Shown: positions 51,287-60,864, counted from the first letter of the stretch. The stretch: DNA of 64,000 nt from Anaerolineales bacterium UBA2395 (GCA_002343775.1 DDSH01000007.1:277603-341602); one strand, 5' to 3'. Translations and numbers: made by a program. The notes: a model not told the origin generated them from the letters alone.

Positions 51287-52887
51287 GAGCGAGTGAACTC
51301 TACAAGGGCGTTGAGTTTTTCGAGAGCCTTGCCGCTATCGAGAGATGCGGTGGCTTCGGCGAGCGCGGATTTGAAGTCGCCTGTTTCGGCGGCGAGGGCG
51401 GCGGCGGTGTTGAGCAGGACGGCGTCGCGGCGCGCGCCTGTGAGTTTGTTCGAGAGAATGTCTCTCATCATCTGCGCAGACTCGTCGGGAGTGCCGCCGC
51501 GAAGGTCGGCGACGGTGCAGGGCGCGAGACCGAGGTCGGCGGGATTGAGGTCGTAGGTTTCGACGCTGCCGTTGCGAAGATGGCTGACGCGGTTGACGCC
51601 CGTGGGATTGAGTTCGTCGAGACCGTTGGCGCCGTGGATGATGAGCGCGGCTTGGCTGCCGAGTTCTTTGAGAACGTGCGCGAGCGGCTCGGTGAGTTTG
51701 GCGTCATATACACCCGTGAGTTGGATGCGCGCGCCCGCAGGATTGGTGAGCGGACCGAGGACGTTGAAGATGGTGCGCTGACCCATCTCTTTGCGCGGAC
51801 CGACGGCGTGTTTCATGGCAGGATGAAACTTGGGTGCGAACATGAAGCCGATGCCAACCTGCTCGATGGCTGCGGCAACTTGATCGGGCGTGAGATCGAG
51901 GTTGACGCCGAGCGCGGAGAGAACGTCGGCGCTGCCACATTGAGAAGACGCGGCGCGGTTACCATGCTTGGCGACTTTGCGTCCCGTGCCTGCGAGGACG
52001 AACGCGGCGGCGGTGGAAATGTTGAAGGTGTGCGCGCCGTCGCCGCCTGTGCCGACGATATCGTAGATGGGGTCGGTTGAGTTGACGTTGACCTTCACCG
52101 CGACGTTACGCATGGCGCGGACAGAGCCTGTGATCTCGGGAATAGTCTCGCCTTTCATGCGCAAGGCGGTGAGATACGAACCGATCTGCGCGGGGGTCGC
52201 GCCGCCTGTCATGATGACGGTCATCGCTTCTTCGGCTTCGAGGTCGGTGAGGTCTGTGCGGTTGATGACTTTGGCAATGAACGGCTTGAGCATGACGGGT
52301 TCGGTCGAAGGCGGCGGGGCAATTTTGATGTCGAGGAAGTTCTTGAGCAGTTGCTTGCCATGCTCGGTCAGGATCGACTCGGGGTGGAATTGCACACCGT
52401 AGGTCGGGTGCTGCTTGTGCTTGAGTCCCATCACTTCGCCTTCGTCGGTTTGGGCGATGACTTCGAGTTCGGCGGGAATCGGTTCGTAAACGACGAGCGA
52501 GTGATAACGCATGGCTTCGAAGGGAGTCGGGATATCTTTGAAGATGCCCTGCTGATTGTGTTTAACGGGCGAGGTCTTGCCGTGCATGAGGCGTGGAGCG
52601 CGGTCCACTTTGCCGCCGTAGATGGCGCCGAGGCATTGATGCCCAAGGCAGACGCCGAGCACGGGGACTTTGCCCGTGAAGTATTTGACGGCTTCAGGCG
52701 AGACGCCGCCATCTTTGAGTGGCTCGCCTGGACCAGGGGAAATGACGAGATGGTCAGGCTTGAGGGCGATGAGTTCGTTCAGCGAGATCTGGTCGTTGCG
52801 GTACACGCGAATGTCCGCGCCAAGTTCGCCGAAGTATTGGACCAAGTTATAAGTAAATGAATCGTAGTTATCAATTAGAACCAACAT
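51283..52887 (-). CDS. trpGD: Anthranilate synthase glutaminase / phosphoribosyltransferase fusion TrpGD
   Basis: A 534-residue fusion. Residues 1-190 are the class I glutamine amidotransferase TrpG: nucleophile Cys in GVCLGHQC, His-Glu in VQFHPES. About residues 198-534 are TrpD: GTGGDGAHTFNIST, KHGNRAASSQCGSADVL and MGQRTIFNVLGPL. TrpG pairs with TrpE to make anthranilate, which TrpD then phosphoribosylates. The fusion order G-D matches the enterobacterial type. Confidence 0.95.
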   Translation of the reverse strand: MLVLIDNYDSFTYNLVQYFGELGADIRVYRNDQISLNELIALKPDHLVISPGPGEPLKDGGVSPEAVKYFTGKVPVLGVCLGHQCLGAIYGGKVDRAPRLMHGKTSPVKHNQQGIFKDIPTPFEAMRYHSLVVYEPIPAELEVIAQTDEGEVMGLKHKQHPTYGVQFHPESILTEHGKQLLKNFLDIKIAPPPSTEPVMLKPFIAKVINRTDLTDLEAEEAMTVIMTGGATPAQIGSYLTALRMKGETIPEITGSVRAMRNVAVKVNVNSTDPIYDIVGTGGDGAHTFNISTAAAFVLAGTGRKVAKHGNRAASSQCGSADVLSALGVNLDLTPDQVAAAIEQVGIGFMFAPKFHPAMKHAVGPRKEMGQRTIFNVLGPLTNPAGARIQLTGVYDAKLTEPLAHVLKELGSQAALIIHGANGLDELNPTGVNRVSHLRNGSVETYDLNPADLGLAPCTVADLRGGTPDESAQMMRDILSNKLTGARRDAVLLNTAAALAAETGDFKSALAEATASLDSGKALEKLNALVEFTRS

Positions 52888-52900
52888 GTTGAATGCCTTT

Positions 52901-52980
52901 CGTTTGAAAGTTGGAAGGTTTGAATGTTAGAAAGTTAAGCGAGAACTTTCCAACCTTTTAACCTGTAAACTTTCCAACCT
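52901..52980. repeat. Intergenic palindrome at trpGD/trpS, GTTTGAA family, copy 2
   Basis: GTTTGAAAGTTGGAAGGTTT and TTAGAAAGTT face AACTTTCCAACC and AAACTTTCCAACC; the trpS stop codon TAG is at its end. It is related to the copy at 50415-50468. Confidence 0.6.
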
Positions 52981-54028
52981 ATTCTTCGTTCCCGAAAATA
53001 TCCAATTCATCCGCAAACAGATCGAGCGAGTAGGACAAACCTGTTTTCTCGCGGACGAGTTCCATGGTCTGTTTGGCTTCGGCTTGCATGCGGCGGATGC
53101 CATTGGCGAGGACGTCACGCGGGATCATGGGATGGGCGAGGAAGTAGGCGCGTTTTTCGCGGATGGGTTCGAGGAAGTTGTTGATGGCGCGGGCAAGTTT
53201 TTCTTTGACTTCCACGTCGCCGACTTTGCCCTGACGATAGCGTTCCTTGAGGTCGTCCACTTCGGCGTAGGAGGGATTGAACGCGTCGTGGTAGATAAAG
53301 ACTGGATTGCCTTCGACTGTCCCAGGGTCGGTGGCGCGGAGTCGCTTCGGGTCGGTGTACATGTTCATCACCTTTTGCTTGACCGTCTCGGCGTCGTCGG
53401 AGAGATAGATGGCATTGTTGAGCGACTTGGACATTTTGTTCTGTCCGTCTGTGCCAACCAAAAGCGGAACATCACCGATGATGGGCTCGGGCTCGGGGAA
53501 GACGTCACCGTAGAGGTTGTTGAAGCGGCGCGCCATCTCGCGGGCGAGTTCCACATGTGATTGATTGTCACGCCCAACAGGGACGGCTTGCGCGCGCGGG
53601 AGGAGAATGTCCACGGCTTGCAAAACAGGATAACCAAGCAAACCAAACGGCATCGAGTCCATGTTGGCGTCGCGTGCCATGTCTTTGAGTGTGGGCATAC
53701 GTTCGAGGCGTGGAACAGTGACGAGCATTTCAAAAAGCAGATTCAACTGATAGGTTTCAGGCACAGCCGATTGGACAAAGATTGTGCTGACGTTCGGATC
53801 AATGCCGACGGCGAGATAATCCAGCACGGTCTCGCGGATGAAGGTCGGCACTTCCTTGATATATTGCGGTTCGGGTTTGGTGGTCAGCGTGTGCAAATCC
53901 GCGATGATGAAGAAGGAGTCGTATTGATGCTGCAAGCGCACGCGGTTCGAGAGCGAGCCGACGTAATGTCCGAGGTGCAGGCGTCCTGTGGGGCGGTCGC
54001 CAGTGAGTAATCTTGGTTTCGAGGTCAT
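52979..54028 (-). CDS. trpS: Tryptophanyl-tRNA synthetase
   Basis: A 349-residue class I synthetase. GDRPTGRLHLGHYVGS contains the HIGH-like motif and KMSKSLNNAI the KMSKS motif. Two ATGs six bases apart (54034, 54028) are possible; AAGG six bases before the second favours it. Placed between trpE and trpGD, it falls under the trp T-box, which senses its own product's absence. Confidence 0.95.
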   Translation of the reverse strand: MTSKPRLLTGDRPTGRLHLGHYVGSLSNRVRLQHQYDSFFIIADLHTLTTKPEPQYIKEVPTFIRETVLDYLAVGIDPNVSTIFVQSAVPETYQLNLLFEMLVTVPRLERMPTLKDMARDANMDSMPFGLLGYPVLQAVDILLPRAQAVPVGRDNQSHVELAREMARRFNNLYGDVFPEPEPIIGDVPLLVGTDGQNKMSKSLNNAIYLSDDAETVKQKVMNMYTDPKRLRATDPGTVEGNPVFIYHDAFNPSYAEVDDLKERYRQGKVGDVEVKEKLARAINNFLEPIREKRAYFLAHPMIPRDVLANGIRRMQAEAKQTMELVREKTGLSYSLDLFADELDIFGNEE

Positions 54029-54046
54029 GGTCATCCTTTCTTTTTC

Positions 54047-54126
54047 ACCACAGAGGGCACAGAGAGCACTGAGAAAAATCTTTTTAAAAACCTCTGTGAA
54101 CTCCGTGTGCTCCGTGGTTAATTCTT
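54047..54126. repeat. Intergenic palindrome at trpS/trpE, ACCACAGAG family, copy 2
   Basis: Opens ACCACAGAG (54047-54055) and closes CTCCGTGGT (54110-54118), then TAATTCTT to the trpE stop. Same arms and the same AGAATT flank as 28678-28750. Confidence 0.75.
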
Positions 54127-55563
54127 TTATGAATTTGATTCCGCCGTATCGATTGCTCGAAGCATAGCTGAGGCTTTATTCACCGTCTCTTGAAATTCGG
54201 CGGAGGGATTCGAATCCGCGACGATGCCCGCGCCTGCTTGCACGCTGACGGTGTTGCCGCGTCCGACCATGGTGCGGATGGCGAGGCAGGTGTCCATCGC
54301 GCCGTCGAAGCCGAAGTAGCCGACCATGCCTGCGTATGCGCCGCGCGCGTCGGGTTCGAGGTCGGCGATGATCTCCATCGCGCGGACTTTCGGCGCTCCG
54401 CTGACTGTGCCAGCAGGAAACGCCGCACGCACTAGATCAAACGCGGTCAGTTCAGGTTTCAACTTCCCTTCGACGTGAGAGACGATGTGCATGACATGTG
54501 AATATTTTTCGATGGTGAAAAAATCCGAAACGCGCACGGTGCCATATTCGCACACGCGCCCGAGGTCGTTGCGTCCAAGGTCAACCAGCATGACATGCTC
54601 GGCGCGCTCCTTCGGGTCGGCGAGGAGTTCTTGCGCGAGAGCGTCGTCAGCGGCGTTGTCTTTGCCTCGGGGTCGTGTCCCAGCGATCGGGCGGAGCGAG
54701 GCGGTTCTTCCTTCCAAACGCACGAACATCTCAGGCGACGATCCGCACAGATAGAGCGGCTCGCCGTCCACGGTTCCGAAATCAAAAAAGAACATATAGG
54801 GCGACGGGTTGAGTCGGCGCACGGCGCGATAAACATCGAACGGCTCGACGTTGGTCTCACGCGTGAAACGCTGCGAAAGCACCACCTGAAAAATATCGCC
54901 CGCCAAAATATTTTCCTTCGCAGCGCGCACCATGTCTTCGTAGGTGCCCTGCGTGTGATTCGACTTGACCTTCGACGGCTTGACCTCGACCTTCGGCGCG
55001 GGCGGCAGCGGCTGTTCGATGCGCGCGGCGATCGCGTCCAGTTTTTGATTCGCGGCTTCGGTGTTGCCGTCCAGGACATTGGCGATGAGGAAGATGCTGC
55101 GACGCGCATGGTCAAAGGCGACGATGGTATCTGCCAGCATGTAAATACCGTCGGGGATGCTTGCGCGCTTCATTCTGGACTTTAGGGTTGGTTCAAAAAA
55201 CCGAACCGACTCGAACCCGAGAAAGCCCACCAACCCACCCGTGAAACGCGGCGCGTTCGGCACGCGGACAGCAGGAAAGCGATCCATTTCATTTTGCAAA
55301 AAGCGTGTTGGGTCGCCATCAATATGAGTGGTGCGTGATCCGTGAACATCTTGAATTTCAATTTCTTCATCACGCAAAATATACAACGCTTTGGGCTGAA
55401 CGCCGATGAACGAATAGCGCGCAATGCGCTCGCCGCCTTCGACAGACTCCAGCAAGAACGACGCGCCATCTCCGCGCAGTTTGAGATACAGACTGACGGG
55501 AGTCTCGAGGTCCGCGGAGATTTCTCTTATTATGGTTTGTACATTCGTTGATTCAAGTAGCAT
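54127..55563 (-). CDS. trpE: Anthranilate synthase component I
   Basis: A 478-residue chorismate-utilising enzyme. The Trp feedback site motif LLES is at residues 2-4 and again in FLLESVEGGERIARYS; the catalytic core has GDIFQVVLSQRF, PIAGTRPRG, DLGRNDLGRV and AFPAGTVSGAPKVRAMEII. First gene of the operon, with AAAAGGAG RBS, downstream of the T-box terminator. Uses ammonia from the TrpG half of TrpGD. Confidence 0.96.
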   Translation of the reverse strand: MLLESTNVQTIIREISADLETPVSLYLKLRGDGASFLLESVEGGERIARYSFIGVQPKALYILRDEEIEIQDVHGSRTTHIDGDPTRFLQNEMDRFPAVRVPNAPRFTGGLVGFLGFESVRFFEPTLKSRMKRASIPDGIYMLADTIVAFDHARRSIFLIANVLDGNTEAANQKLDAIAARIEQPLPPAPKVEVKPSKVKSNHTQGTYEDMVRAAKENILAGDIFQVVLSQRFTRETNVEPFDVYRAVRRLNPSPYMFFFDFGTVDGEPLYLCGSSPEMFVRLEGRTASLRPIAGTRPRGKDNAADDALAQELLADPKERAEHVMLVDLGRNDLGRVCEYGTVRVSDFFTIEKYSHVMHIVSHVEGKLKPELTAFDLVRAAFPAGTVSGAPKVRAMEIIADLEPDARGAYAGMVGYFGFDGAMDTCLAIRTMVGRGNTVSVQAGAGIVADSNPSAEFQETVNKASAMLRAIDTAESNS

Positions 55564-55577
55564 TTGACGCTCCTTTT

Positions 55578-55629
55578 CGATATTCGATATTGGATACTCG
55601 AAAACCGAATATCGATGTTCGAATATCGT
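55578..55629. repeat. Palindrome in the trpE leader, ATATTCGA family, copy 2
   Basis: CGATATTCGATATTGG and ATACTCG face CGAATATCGATG and TTCGAATATCG. It sits between the T-box terminator and the trpE RBS, so it is in the untranslated leader. Related to 49733-49815. Confidence 0.6.
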
Positions 55630-55630
55630 T

Positions 55631-56038
<408 letters not shown>

Positions 56039-56048
56039 GTTGGGCGAG

Positions 56049-56077
56049 ATTTTACGTCCGCAGGCGGGATGTGTCAA
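56049..56077 (-). promoter_or_regulatory. Promoter of the trp operon
   Basis: A consensus TTGACA (56077-56072), 17-bp spacer and TAAAAT (56054-56049) on the minus strand. Transcription should start near 56042, about 20 nt before T-box stem I. It is the best -35/-10 match in the window. Confidence 0.8.
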
Positions 56078-56132
56078 GAGGGTGAATTTCATGAAATAAC
56101 TTGGCGTTATATCACCGTAAATCGGATTAGGA

Positions 56133-56141
56133 TGGTAGAAT
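56133..56141 (+). promoter_or_regulatory. Extended -10 of the AT-rich propeller gene
   Basis: TGgTAGAAT lies about 30 bp before the ATG at 56171, with GGAGG in between. It is back to back with the trp promoter. Confidence 0.4.
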
Positions 56142-56170
56142 TTACAAAATCACGTCGCAGGAGGATTAAG

Positions 56171-58675
56171 ATGATAGTCCGCCAAACAATTCGACTTCTG
56201 TTTTTTCTTGTAGTCATTCTTATTTCCATTTTATTATCAGCCGCATCGTGGGCGCCAAACAAAACTAACGCACATAGTTTAACTCCCGTAAATCAAGACG
56301 CTTCCTTCAAAACTATTAATCCAAGTTTTGAGTGGTTATGGGTTGTAGGTAGCACTCCTGAACGTTACGATGTGTTGGAAGGGATGGTGGAAGACAAGAA
56401 TGGAGATGTGGTGGTATTGTTTAATAGTTTTGATTCGGGAGATTCATCTTTTCGTTTCAGCGATCCTAGCCAAATACATATTTCTCGATACACCAAAGAC
56501 GGAGTCTTGAAATGGCAGATTACATTAGAGACTGATACACAAAGTATTGTTGAGGAATATAGTATAGAAGCAGGTGTAGCGTATAGTTTTGCCGATTCTA
56601 TAATTTTAGACAATGCAGGGAATGCTTTTATCGTGGGGACTACAAACTGGAGTTTTACTTTTATTGCCAAACTGGATCAGAATGGCTCAGTACTGTGGAA
56701 TAAACACTTCGACATTCCAAATCATGGTGGTGTGGATAATTTCCCCGCGAATACAGCCACAGTTGATAACGATGGGAATTTATATTTAGTAAGCAATGCG
56801 TCTGATATCAACAGCTCACTTCTTGGTTCTGACAATACACGAATAGGAAATCTTTTCACTCAATTAACGAAAGTAAATCCAAATGGTGTTATTGAATGGG
56901 CTAACCCATTTGCTGAATATGGTTGGGGAAATTATGATGACTTCCTCGAAGTTGAAAGCTCTGTAAAAACCGATAATAATGGCTTTATCTATGTTGTGAG
57001 TAACGCCAAGGAGCCTTGGGGGCAACCAATAACTCCTTTTTCAGGACCGCGGGATATTTCAATAGCCAAGTTTGACAATTCAGGGAATTTGTTATGGAAT
57101 ACCTTTGCGGGTGTTCAATTGCCCAGCGCGAACGGCGCAACTTCGTTTGACTATATAGATATTGACAGCAATAACAACATCCTAATTTCTGGAACAAGTG
57201 AGCAAGATTGGGGGAATCCTATTATTCCTTTTTCAGAAACTCAAGATGGTTATCTCGCCAAGCTTGATTCTAATGGAAATATGTTATGGAATACATTTTT
57301 TGGTGGCATAGGTTACGATTTAGTCTCTGGAATAGTTCTTGATGATAATAACAATATTTTTATATTAGGAAATAGCCCATCAACATGGGGATCGCCAATT
57401 GATTCTTCAGGCGAGGATTTCATAGCGCAATTTGATGGGAACAGTGGTGTTCTGTTACAAAATATTTTTATGGATTTTGATGATTTTTTAATAGATTTGA
57501 GCTTTGATAGTTATATTATAGGAAGTGCAGATAACAATATTTATCTGCTTACAAGTGGGGAGTTTTTTTACAAAGACAAAGAAAATGAAATCTATGAGAT
57601 TTCTCTTGATAAGTTAAATCTTTATGGAGGTTATAACAAATTTCGCCCACCTAGCATATATGTACCAGATCTCACACTTTATATCCCCACGCCATTAGAT
57701 GTTTCTACCGACCCTAAAGTAGTCGGAACGAATGTACTTTTGGCTATATTTTTGATGTTGCCATTTGCAGTGGCTGTAGATATATTTTCACGAATATTCT
57801 CTGAAAATGAAGAAAGCCTAAATAAATTTGCGCCAATCGTCTGGATTGGCAAACTTCAAAAAAGCCTTCAAAACATTACTGCTAATAATACAAACAAAGA
57901 AGGTCTTAGGAATATGCTTGGATTATTGGGGGTCGTTGCTTTTTATGGTCTGGTTTTCTCGCTATTAGACAAAACATGGAATCCCTTAACAATAAAAGGA
58001 ATTTTCCTATTTATCTCTATGACATTCGCATTTGGTTTGGTAGGTCTTTTGGATGATATTATTCAATGGAGAATGATTCGCAAATGGGGTTATCAAAGTG
58101 AATTTACTGTTCGACCAACAAATATATTCCTTGCAGCGATTTCAACTTCTGTCTCGCGGATTCTAGCACTTGTTCCTGGTCTCATGTTTGGGTCGCCAGA
58201 AGCTTTAAGGATTAATGAAAACGAACTTTCAGAAACACAAAAAAAGACACTTGTAAAAATCAGCATGTTCACTTTTATTATTATTGGTCTTACAGCTTGG
58301 CTTCCCACAATTATCACAGCAATAATTCAACAACAGAATATATCTGAAAACCAAAAGAACATTGTTGGCGGCATAGAAGCTCTCTTGCTTGTTATTTTTG
58401 CAGTGGCTCTTGAAAACATATTTGTGCAACTTATAGGAATTTCTGAGGGTTTGGGGCAAAAAATAAAATCTTGGAATAAATGGGCTTGGGGAATTTCGGT
58501 CGCACTGTCTGCCTTCGCATTCTTGCATACACTCCTCAATCCGCATTATGACTTTGTATCTTCTTTACAACAAGGGAATATCCTAGTATTTATTTCAGTT
58601 TCTGCGACCTTCATCCTGATCACAGTCCTACTGAATTTTTACCTTCGCTATAGAAACAGGCAGAAGGGAATATAG
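56171..58675 (+). CDS. Membrane protein with extracytoplasmic propeller repeats, AT-rich
   Basis: An 834-residue protein. A signal/anchor helix (1-25) is followed by about 430 residues of SBBP-type propeller repeats (D..GN.ly.vg motifs such as DNDGNLYLVSNA and DSNNNILISGTS). The C-terminal 330 residues contain six to eight membrane helices, with VPGLMFGSPEAL recalling the FGLLP-motif membrane proteins of Chloroflexota and Actinomycetota. GGAGG seven bases upstream sets the start at 56171; the open frame from 55889 is an artefact through the T-box. Codons are much more A/T-rich than the neighbours. The function is unknown. Confidence 0.75.
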   Translation: MIVRQTIRLLFFLVVILISILLSAASWAPNKTNAHSLTPVNQDASFKTINPSFEWLWVVGSTPERYDVLEGMVEDKNGDVVVLFNSFDSGDSSFRFSDPSQIHISRYTKDGVLKWQITLETDTQSIVEEYSIEAGVAYSFADSIILDNAGNAFIVGTTNWSFTFIAKLDQNGSVLWNKHFDIPNHGGVDNFPANTATVDNDGNLYLVSNASDINSSLLGSDNTRIGNLFTQLTKVNPNGVIEWANPFAEYGWGNYDDFLEVESSVKTDNNGFIYVVSNAKEPWGQPITPFSGPRDISIAKFDNSGNLLWNTFAGVQLPSANGATSFDYIDIDSNNNILISGTSEQDWGNPIIPFSETQDGYLAKLDSNGNMLWNTFFGGIGYDLVSGIVLDDNNNIFILGNSPSTWGSPIDSSGEDFIAQFDGNSGVLLQNIFMDFDDFLIDLSFDSYIIGSADNNIYLLTSGEFFYKDKENEIYEISLDKLNLYGGYNKFRPPSIYVPDLTLYIPTPLDVSTDPKVVGTNVLLAIFLMLPFAVAVDIFSRIFSENEESLNKFAPIVWIGKLQKSLQNITANNTNKEGLRNMLGLLGVVAFYGLVFSLLDKTWNPLTIKGIFLFISMTFAFGLVGLLDDIIQWRMIRKWGYQSEFTVRPTNIFLAAISTSVSRILALVPGLMFGSPEALRINENELSETQKKTLVKISMFTFIIIGLTAWLPTIITAIIQQQNISENQKNIVGGIEALLLVIFAVALENIFVQLIGISEGLGQKIKSWNKWAWGISVALSAFAFLHTLLNPHYDFVSSLQQGNILVFISVSATFILITVLLNFYLRYRNRQKGI

Positions 58676-58711
58676 TAGTTTTTTGAAGTAACTTTTTTTC
58701 AAGGAGAGAAT

Positions 58712-59902
58712 ATGAAATCCAAAACTTTGCTTTTCCTAGTAACTTTGGCAACAATTGCAAGTATGACCATGATAGCCTGTGCGCCAGAAACAACTACTAT
58801 TTCACCCGCTAGCACTCAACCAAATGACCCACCTGGGCTTCTTCCTACACATACTCCTACTTATACTTTAAATTCTCCGCCAACAGCCACATTTACTTTC
58901 ACTCCTGCCCCCACGTCCACCCCAACACCACAAGTTATTCTGCCAGAAAATGTTGAACAAATCGTTTTATTAAACCGATTATCCGGATTAGAAAACATTA
59001 AAGACAGCCCCTCTAACATAATTTTTTCACCAGACGGAACATTACTAGCTGCAAGCTTTGGACCCTTCACAAATAGTAAGATTAGGTTTTGGGATGTAAA
59101 TACTGGACAACCTACAGGTCAACCTTTAACTGGACATGAAGATTCTATAACGAGTCTGGATTTTTCCCCCGATGGAACTTTTTTAGCATCAAGTTCAGGG
59201 GATGGAACTATTCGTCTTTGGGATGTTAAGACAGGGGAACTCGTTGGAGAACCAATTGACGCTGATTCCATCGCCATTGGACAAGTAGAATTTTCACCAG
59301 ATGGTACTTTGCTTGCTTCTGGCGGATATGAAAATACGATTCGTTTATGGGATGTAGAAACTCATCAACCTGTAGGCGAGCCAATGATAGGGCATGAAAG
59401 TTGGATTGAAAGTATTGCATTTTCGCCTGATGGCACGATACTCGCCTCTGCTGCGCCCGATAATACAGTCCGTTTATGGGATGTGAAAACTGGACAACAA
59501 GTAGGAGAACCATTACCGCATAAGAAAGACAGTGCAGATCAAATAGTTTTTTCTCCAGATGGTACATTATTAGCAACTCTTTCTTTCAGAACAATCTATT
59601 TCTGGGATGTAAACACTGGCAAACTTGCAGGCAAACCAATCATTGAAAGTACAGGTGTACTTAGTATGTCATTCTCACCCGATAGCAAATTGATAGCACT
59701 TGGGTTGCTTGACCCCGTTATCCGCATATGGAGTGTAGAGACACGAGAACCTGCTGGTCCCCTCTTAACTGGCCATACTGATTGGGTAGGGAATGTGACT
59801 TTCTCACCAGATGGCTGGTGGTTAGCTTCTGGTACTGTAATTAATGAATTTTTCTTATGGGGCTTGCCACGTTGGGATACTACTATTACACCTACACCAT
59901 AA
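58712..59902 (+). CDS. WD40-repeat lipoprotein, AT-rich
   Basis: A 396-residue exported protein with a signal peptide and lipobox-like MIAC (Cys23), a Thr/Pro-rich linker (25-75) and a single seven-blade WD40 propeller: repeats of FSPDGTLLAS...IRLWDV. AAGGAGAG upstream supports the start. It probably sits on the outer face of the membrane as an interaction platform. It shares the low GC content of the preceding gene and follows it by 36 bp. Confidence 0.82.
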   Translation: MKSKTLLFLVTLATIASMTMIACAPETTTISPASTQPNDPPGLLPTHTPTYTLNSPPTATFTFTPAPTSTPTPQVILPENVEQIVLLNRLSGLENIKDSPSNIIFSPDGTLLAASFGPFTNSKIRFWDVNTGQPTGQPLTGHEDSITSLDFSPDGTFLASSSGDGTIRLWDVKTGELVGEPIDADSIAIGQVEFSPDGTLLASGGYENTIRLWDVETHQPVGEPMIGHESWIESIAFSPDGTILASAAPDNTVRLWDVKTGQQVGEPLPHKKDSADQIVFSPDGTLLATLSFRTIYFWDVNTGKLAGKPIIESTGVLSMSFSPDSKLIALGLLDPVIRIWSVETREPAGPLLTGHTDWVGNVTFSPDGWWLASGTVINEFFLWGLPRWDTTITPTP

Positions 59903-59981
59903 ATAAGATATAAACATAGGCAATATCAAGGCATAGTACTCAAAATCTTTAATCAACCATTATCCCGATAATCAGGAGTAT

Positions 59982-60044
59982 ATGACAAAAATTAAGTATA
60001 CAAAAATTATTCGTAATACTTCAAATGTAGGATGCAAGGAATAA
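59982..60044 (+). pseudogene. Possible 5' remnant of a lost gene at the island edge
   Basis: CAGGAG and an ATG at 59982 open a 20-codon frame (MTKIKYTKIIRN...) that ends at TAA 60044, exactly where the base composition returns to normal. A good RBS with a short basic product suggests the start of a gene cut by a rearrangement, but a real small peptide or chance cannot be excluded. Confidence 0.3.
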
Positions 60045-60103
60045 ATCCCACGCTCAGTTCGTGGAAGGCCACTTCGGGCGAGTCCGCTAGAAAGACCTGT
60101 CTC

Positions 60104-60538
60104 TTAAATTTCCAAATCCCCAATCCAAACCGCCCAATCTATTGCCTTCGCAAGCGGAGCGTCCGCGGTGATGAGGGGCAAGTCCAATTTCTGGGCGAGG
60201 ACAGCATAACACGCGTCATAGGCAGTGAGTTTTTTCTCATTTGCCAGTTTCAATGCATCTTCAATCAATTCAGTTGTAGATGTAACTGTGAGGGCAAGTT
60301 CGTTCAGGTCTTTCAAGTCTGCCAGTGAATCTTCCAGCGGACGGTCAAATCTGCGAGTGTATTTCAACAGGATATTGGCACATTCGATGTAGAACAAATC
60401 AGGGACGTGGATTTCTGCTTGCGGGTCATCGGCAAGTTTGGCAAAGAGACGTTGAACTTTATCTGAAAATTCTTCTTCCACAAACAACTTAATCCCCACA
60501 CTGGCATCAAGGACGCAACGTAAAAATACCTCGGTCAT
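60104..60538 (-). CDS. vapC: PIN-domain toxin of a VapBC system
   Basis: A 144-residue PIN ribonuclease: VLDASVG (Asp11), YIECANIL, TAYDACYAVLA and LITADAPLAKA supply the acidic active-site residues. It overlaps vapB by 4 bp. It would cleave RNA when free from the antitoxin. Confidence 0.9.
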   Translation of the reverse strand: MTEVFLRCVLDASVGIKLFVEEEFSDKVQRLFAKLADDPQAEIHVPDLFYIECANILLKYTRRFDRPLEDSLADLKDLNELALTVTSTTELIEDALKLANEKKLTAYDACYAVLAQKLDLPLITADAPLAKAIDWAVWIGDLEI

Positions 60539-60777
60539 CGTTTACGATCCTCACGGAGTAAGTCCAATGACGAAGGCGCGTTCTTGGGAGCTTTGAAGCG
60601 TCTGCGCTGGATGGAATTTAAAACTTTAGCCTGTTTCATACGGCGCTCTTCAAGTTCGATTGCCTGAGACAGCAAGGTAATCACCTGAGCGCTCAGGGAA
60701 CGGTTCTTGGCACTTGCCATGACCTGAATGCGCTGGTACAGGTCATCGGGCACACTGCGGACGTGGAGAGTATTCAT
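60535..60777 (-). CDS. vapB: Ribbon-helix-helix antitoxin of a VapBC system
   Basis: An 80-residue FitA/VapB-like protein with an N-terminal RHH domain (NTLHVRSVPDDLYQRIQVMA, then NRSLSAQVITLLSQAIELEE) and a basic C-terminal tail for toxin binding. GGAAAGGA upstream. It probably represses its own promoter through the palindrome there. Confidence 0.88.
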   Translation of the reverse strand: MNTLHVRSVPDDLYQRIQVMASAKNRSLSAQVITLLSQAIELEERRMKQAKVLNSIQRRRFKAPKNAPSSLDLLREDRKR

Positions 60778-60798
60778 AAGATTGTCCTTTCCACAGGG

Positions 60799-60829
60799 AT
60801 TTTATCATTTTTGGTTGCATTGCGCAACC
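60799..60829 (-). promoter_or_regulatory. VapBC promoter with palindromic operator
   Basis: TTGCGC (60827-60822) and TAAAAT (60804-60799) on the minus strand with a 17-bp spacer. GGTTGC (60813-60818) and GCAACC (60824-60829) form an inverted repeat over the -35, a typical place for antitoxin binding. Confidence 0.5.
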
Positions 60830-60864
60830 AGAGGAAAAGACCTGCCAAGTCCGAGTAATTACCC

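Noticed and set aside
51172..52080. A 302-residue plus-strand frame
   Set aside because: Antisense to trpGD and trpC, low-complexity Gly/Glu/Ala composition, no RBS.
59903..60103. A tRNA-like stretch after the WD40 gene
   Set aside because: Short stems (CACG...CGTG) near 60050 do not form a cloverleaf and lack the T-arm consensus.
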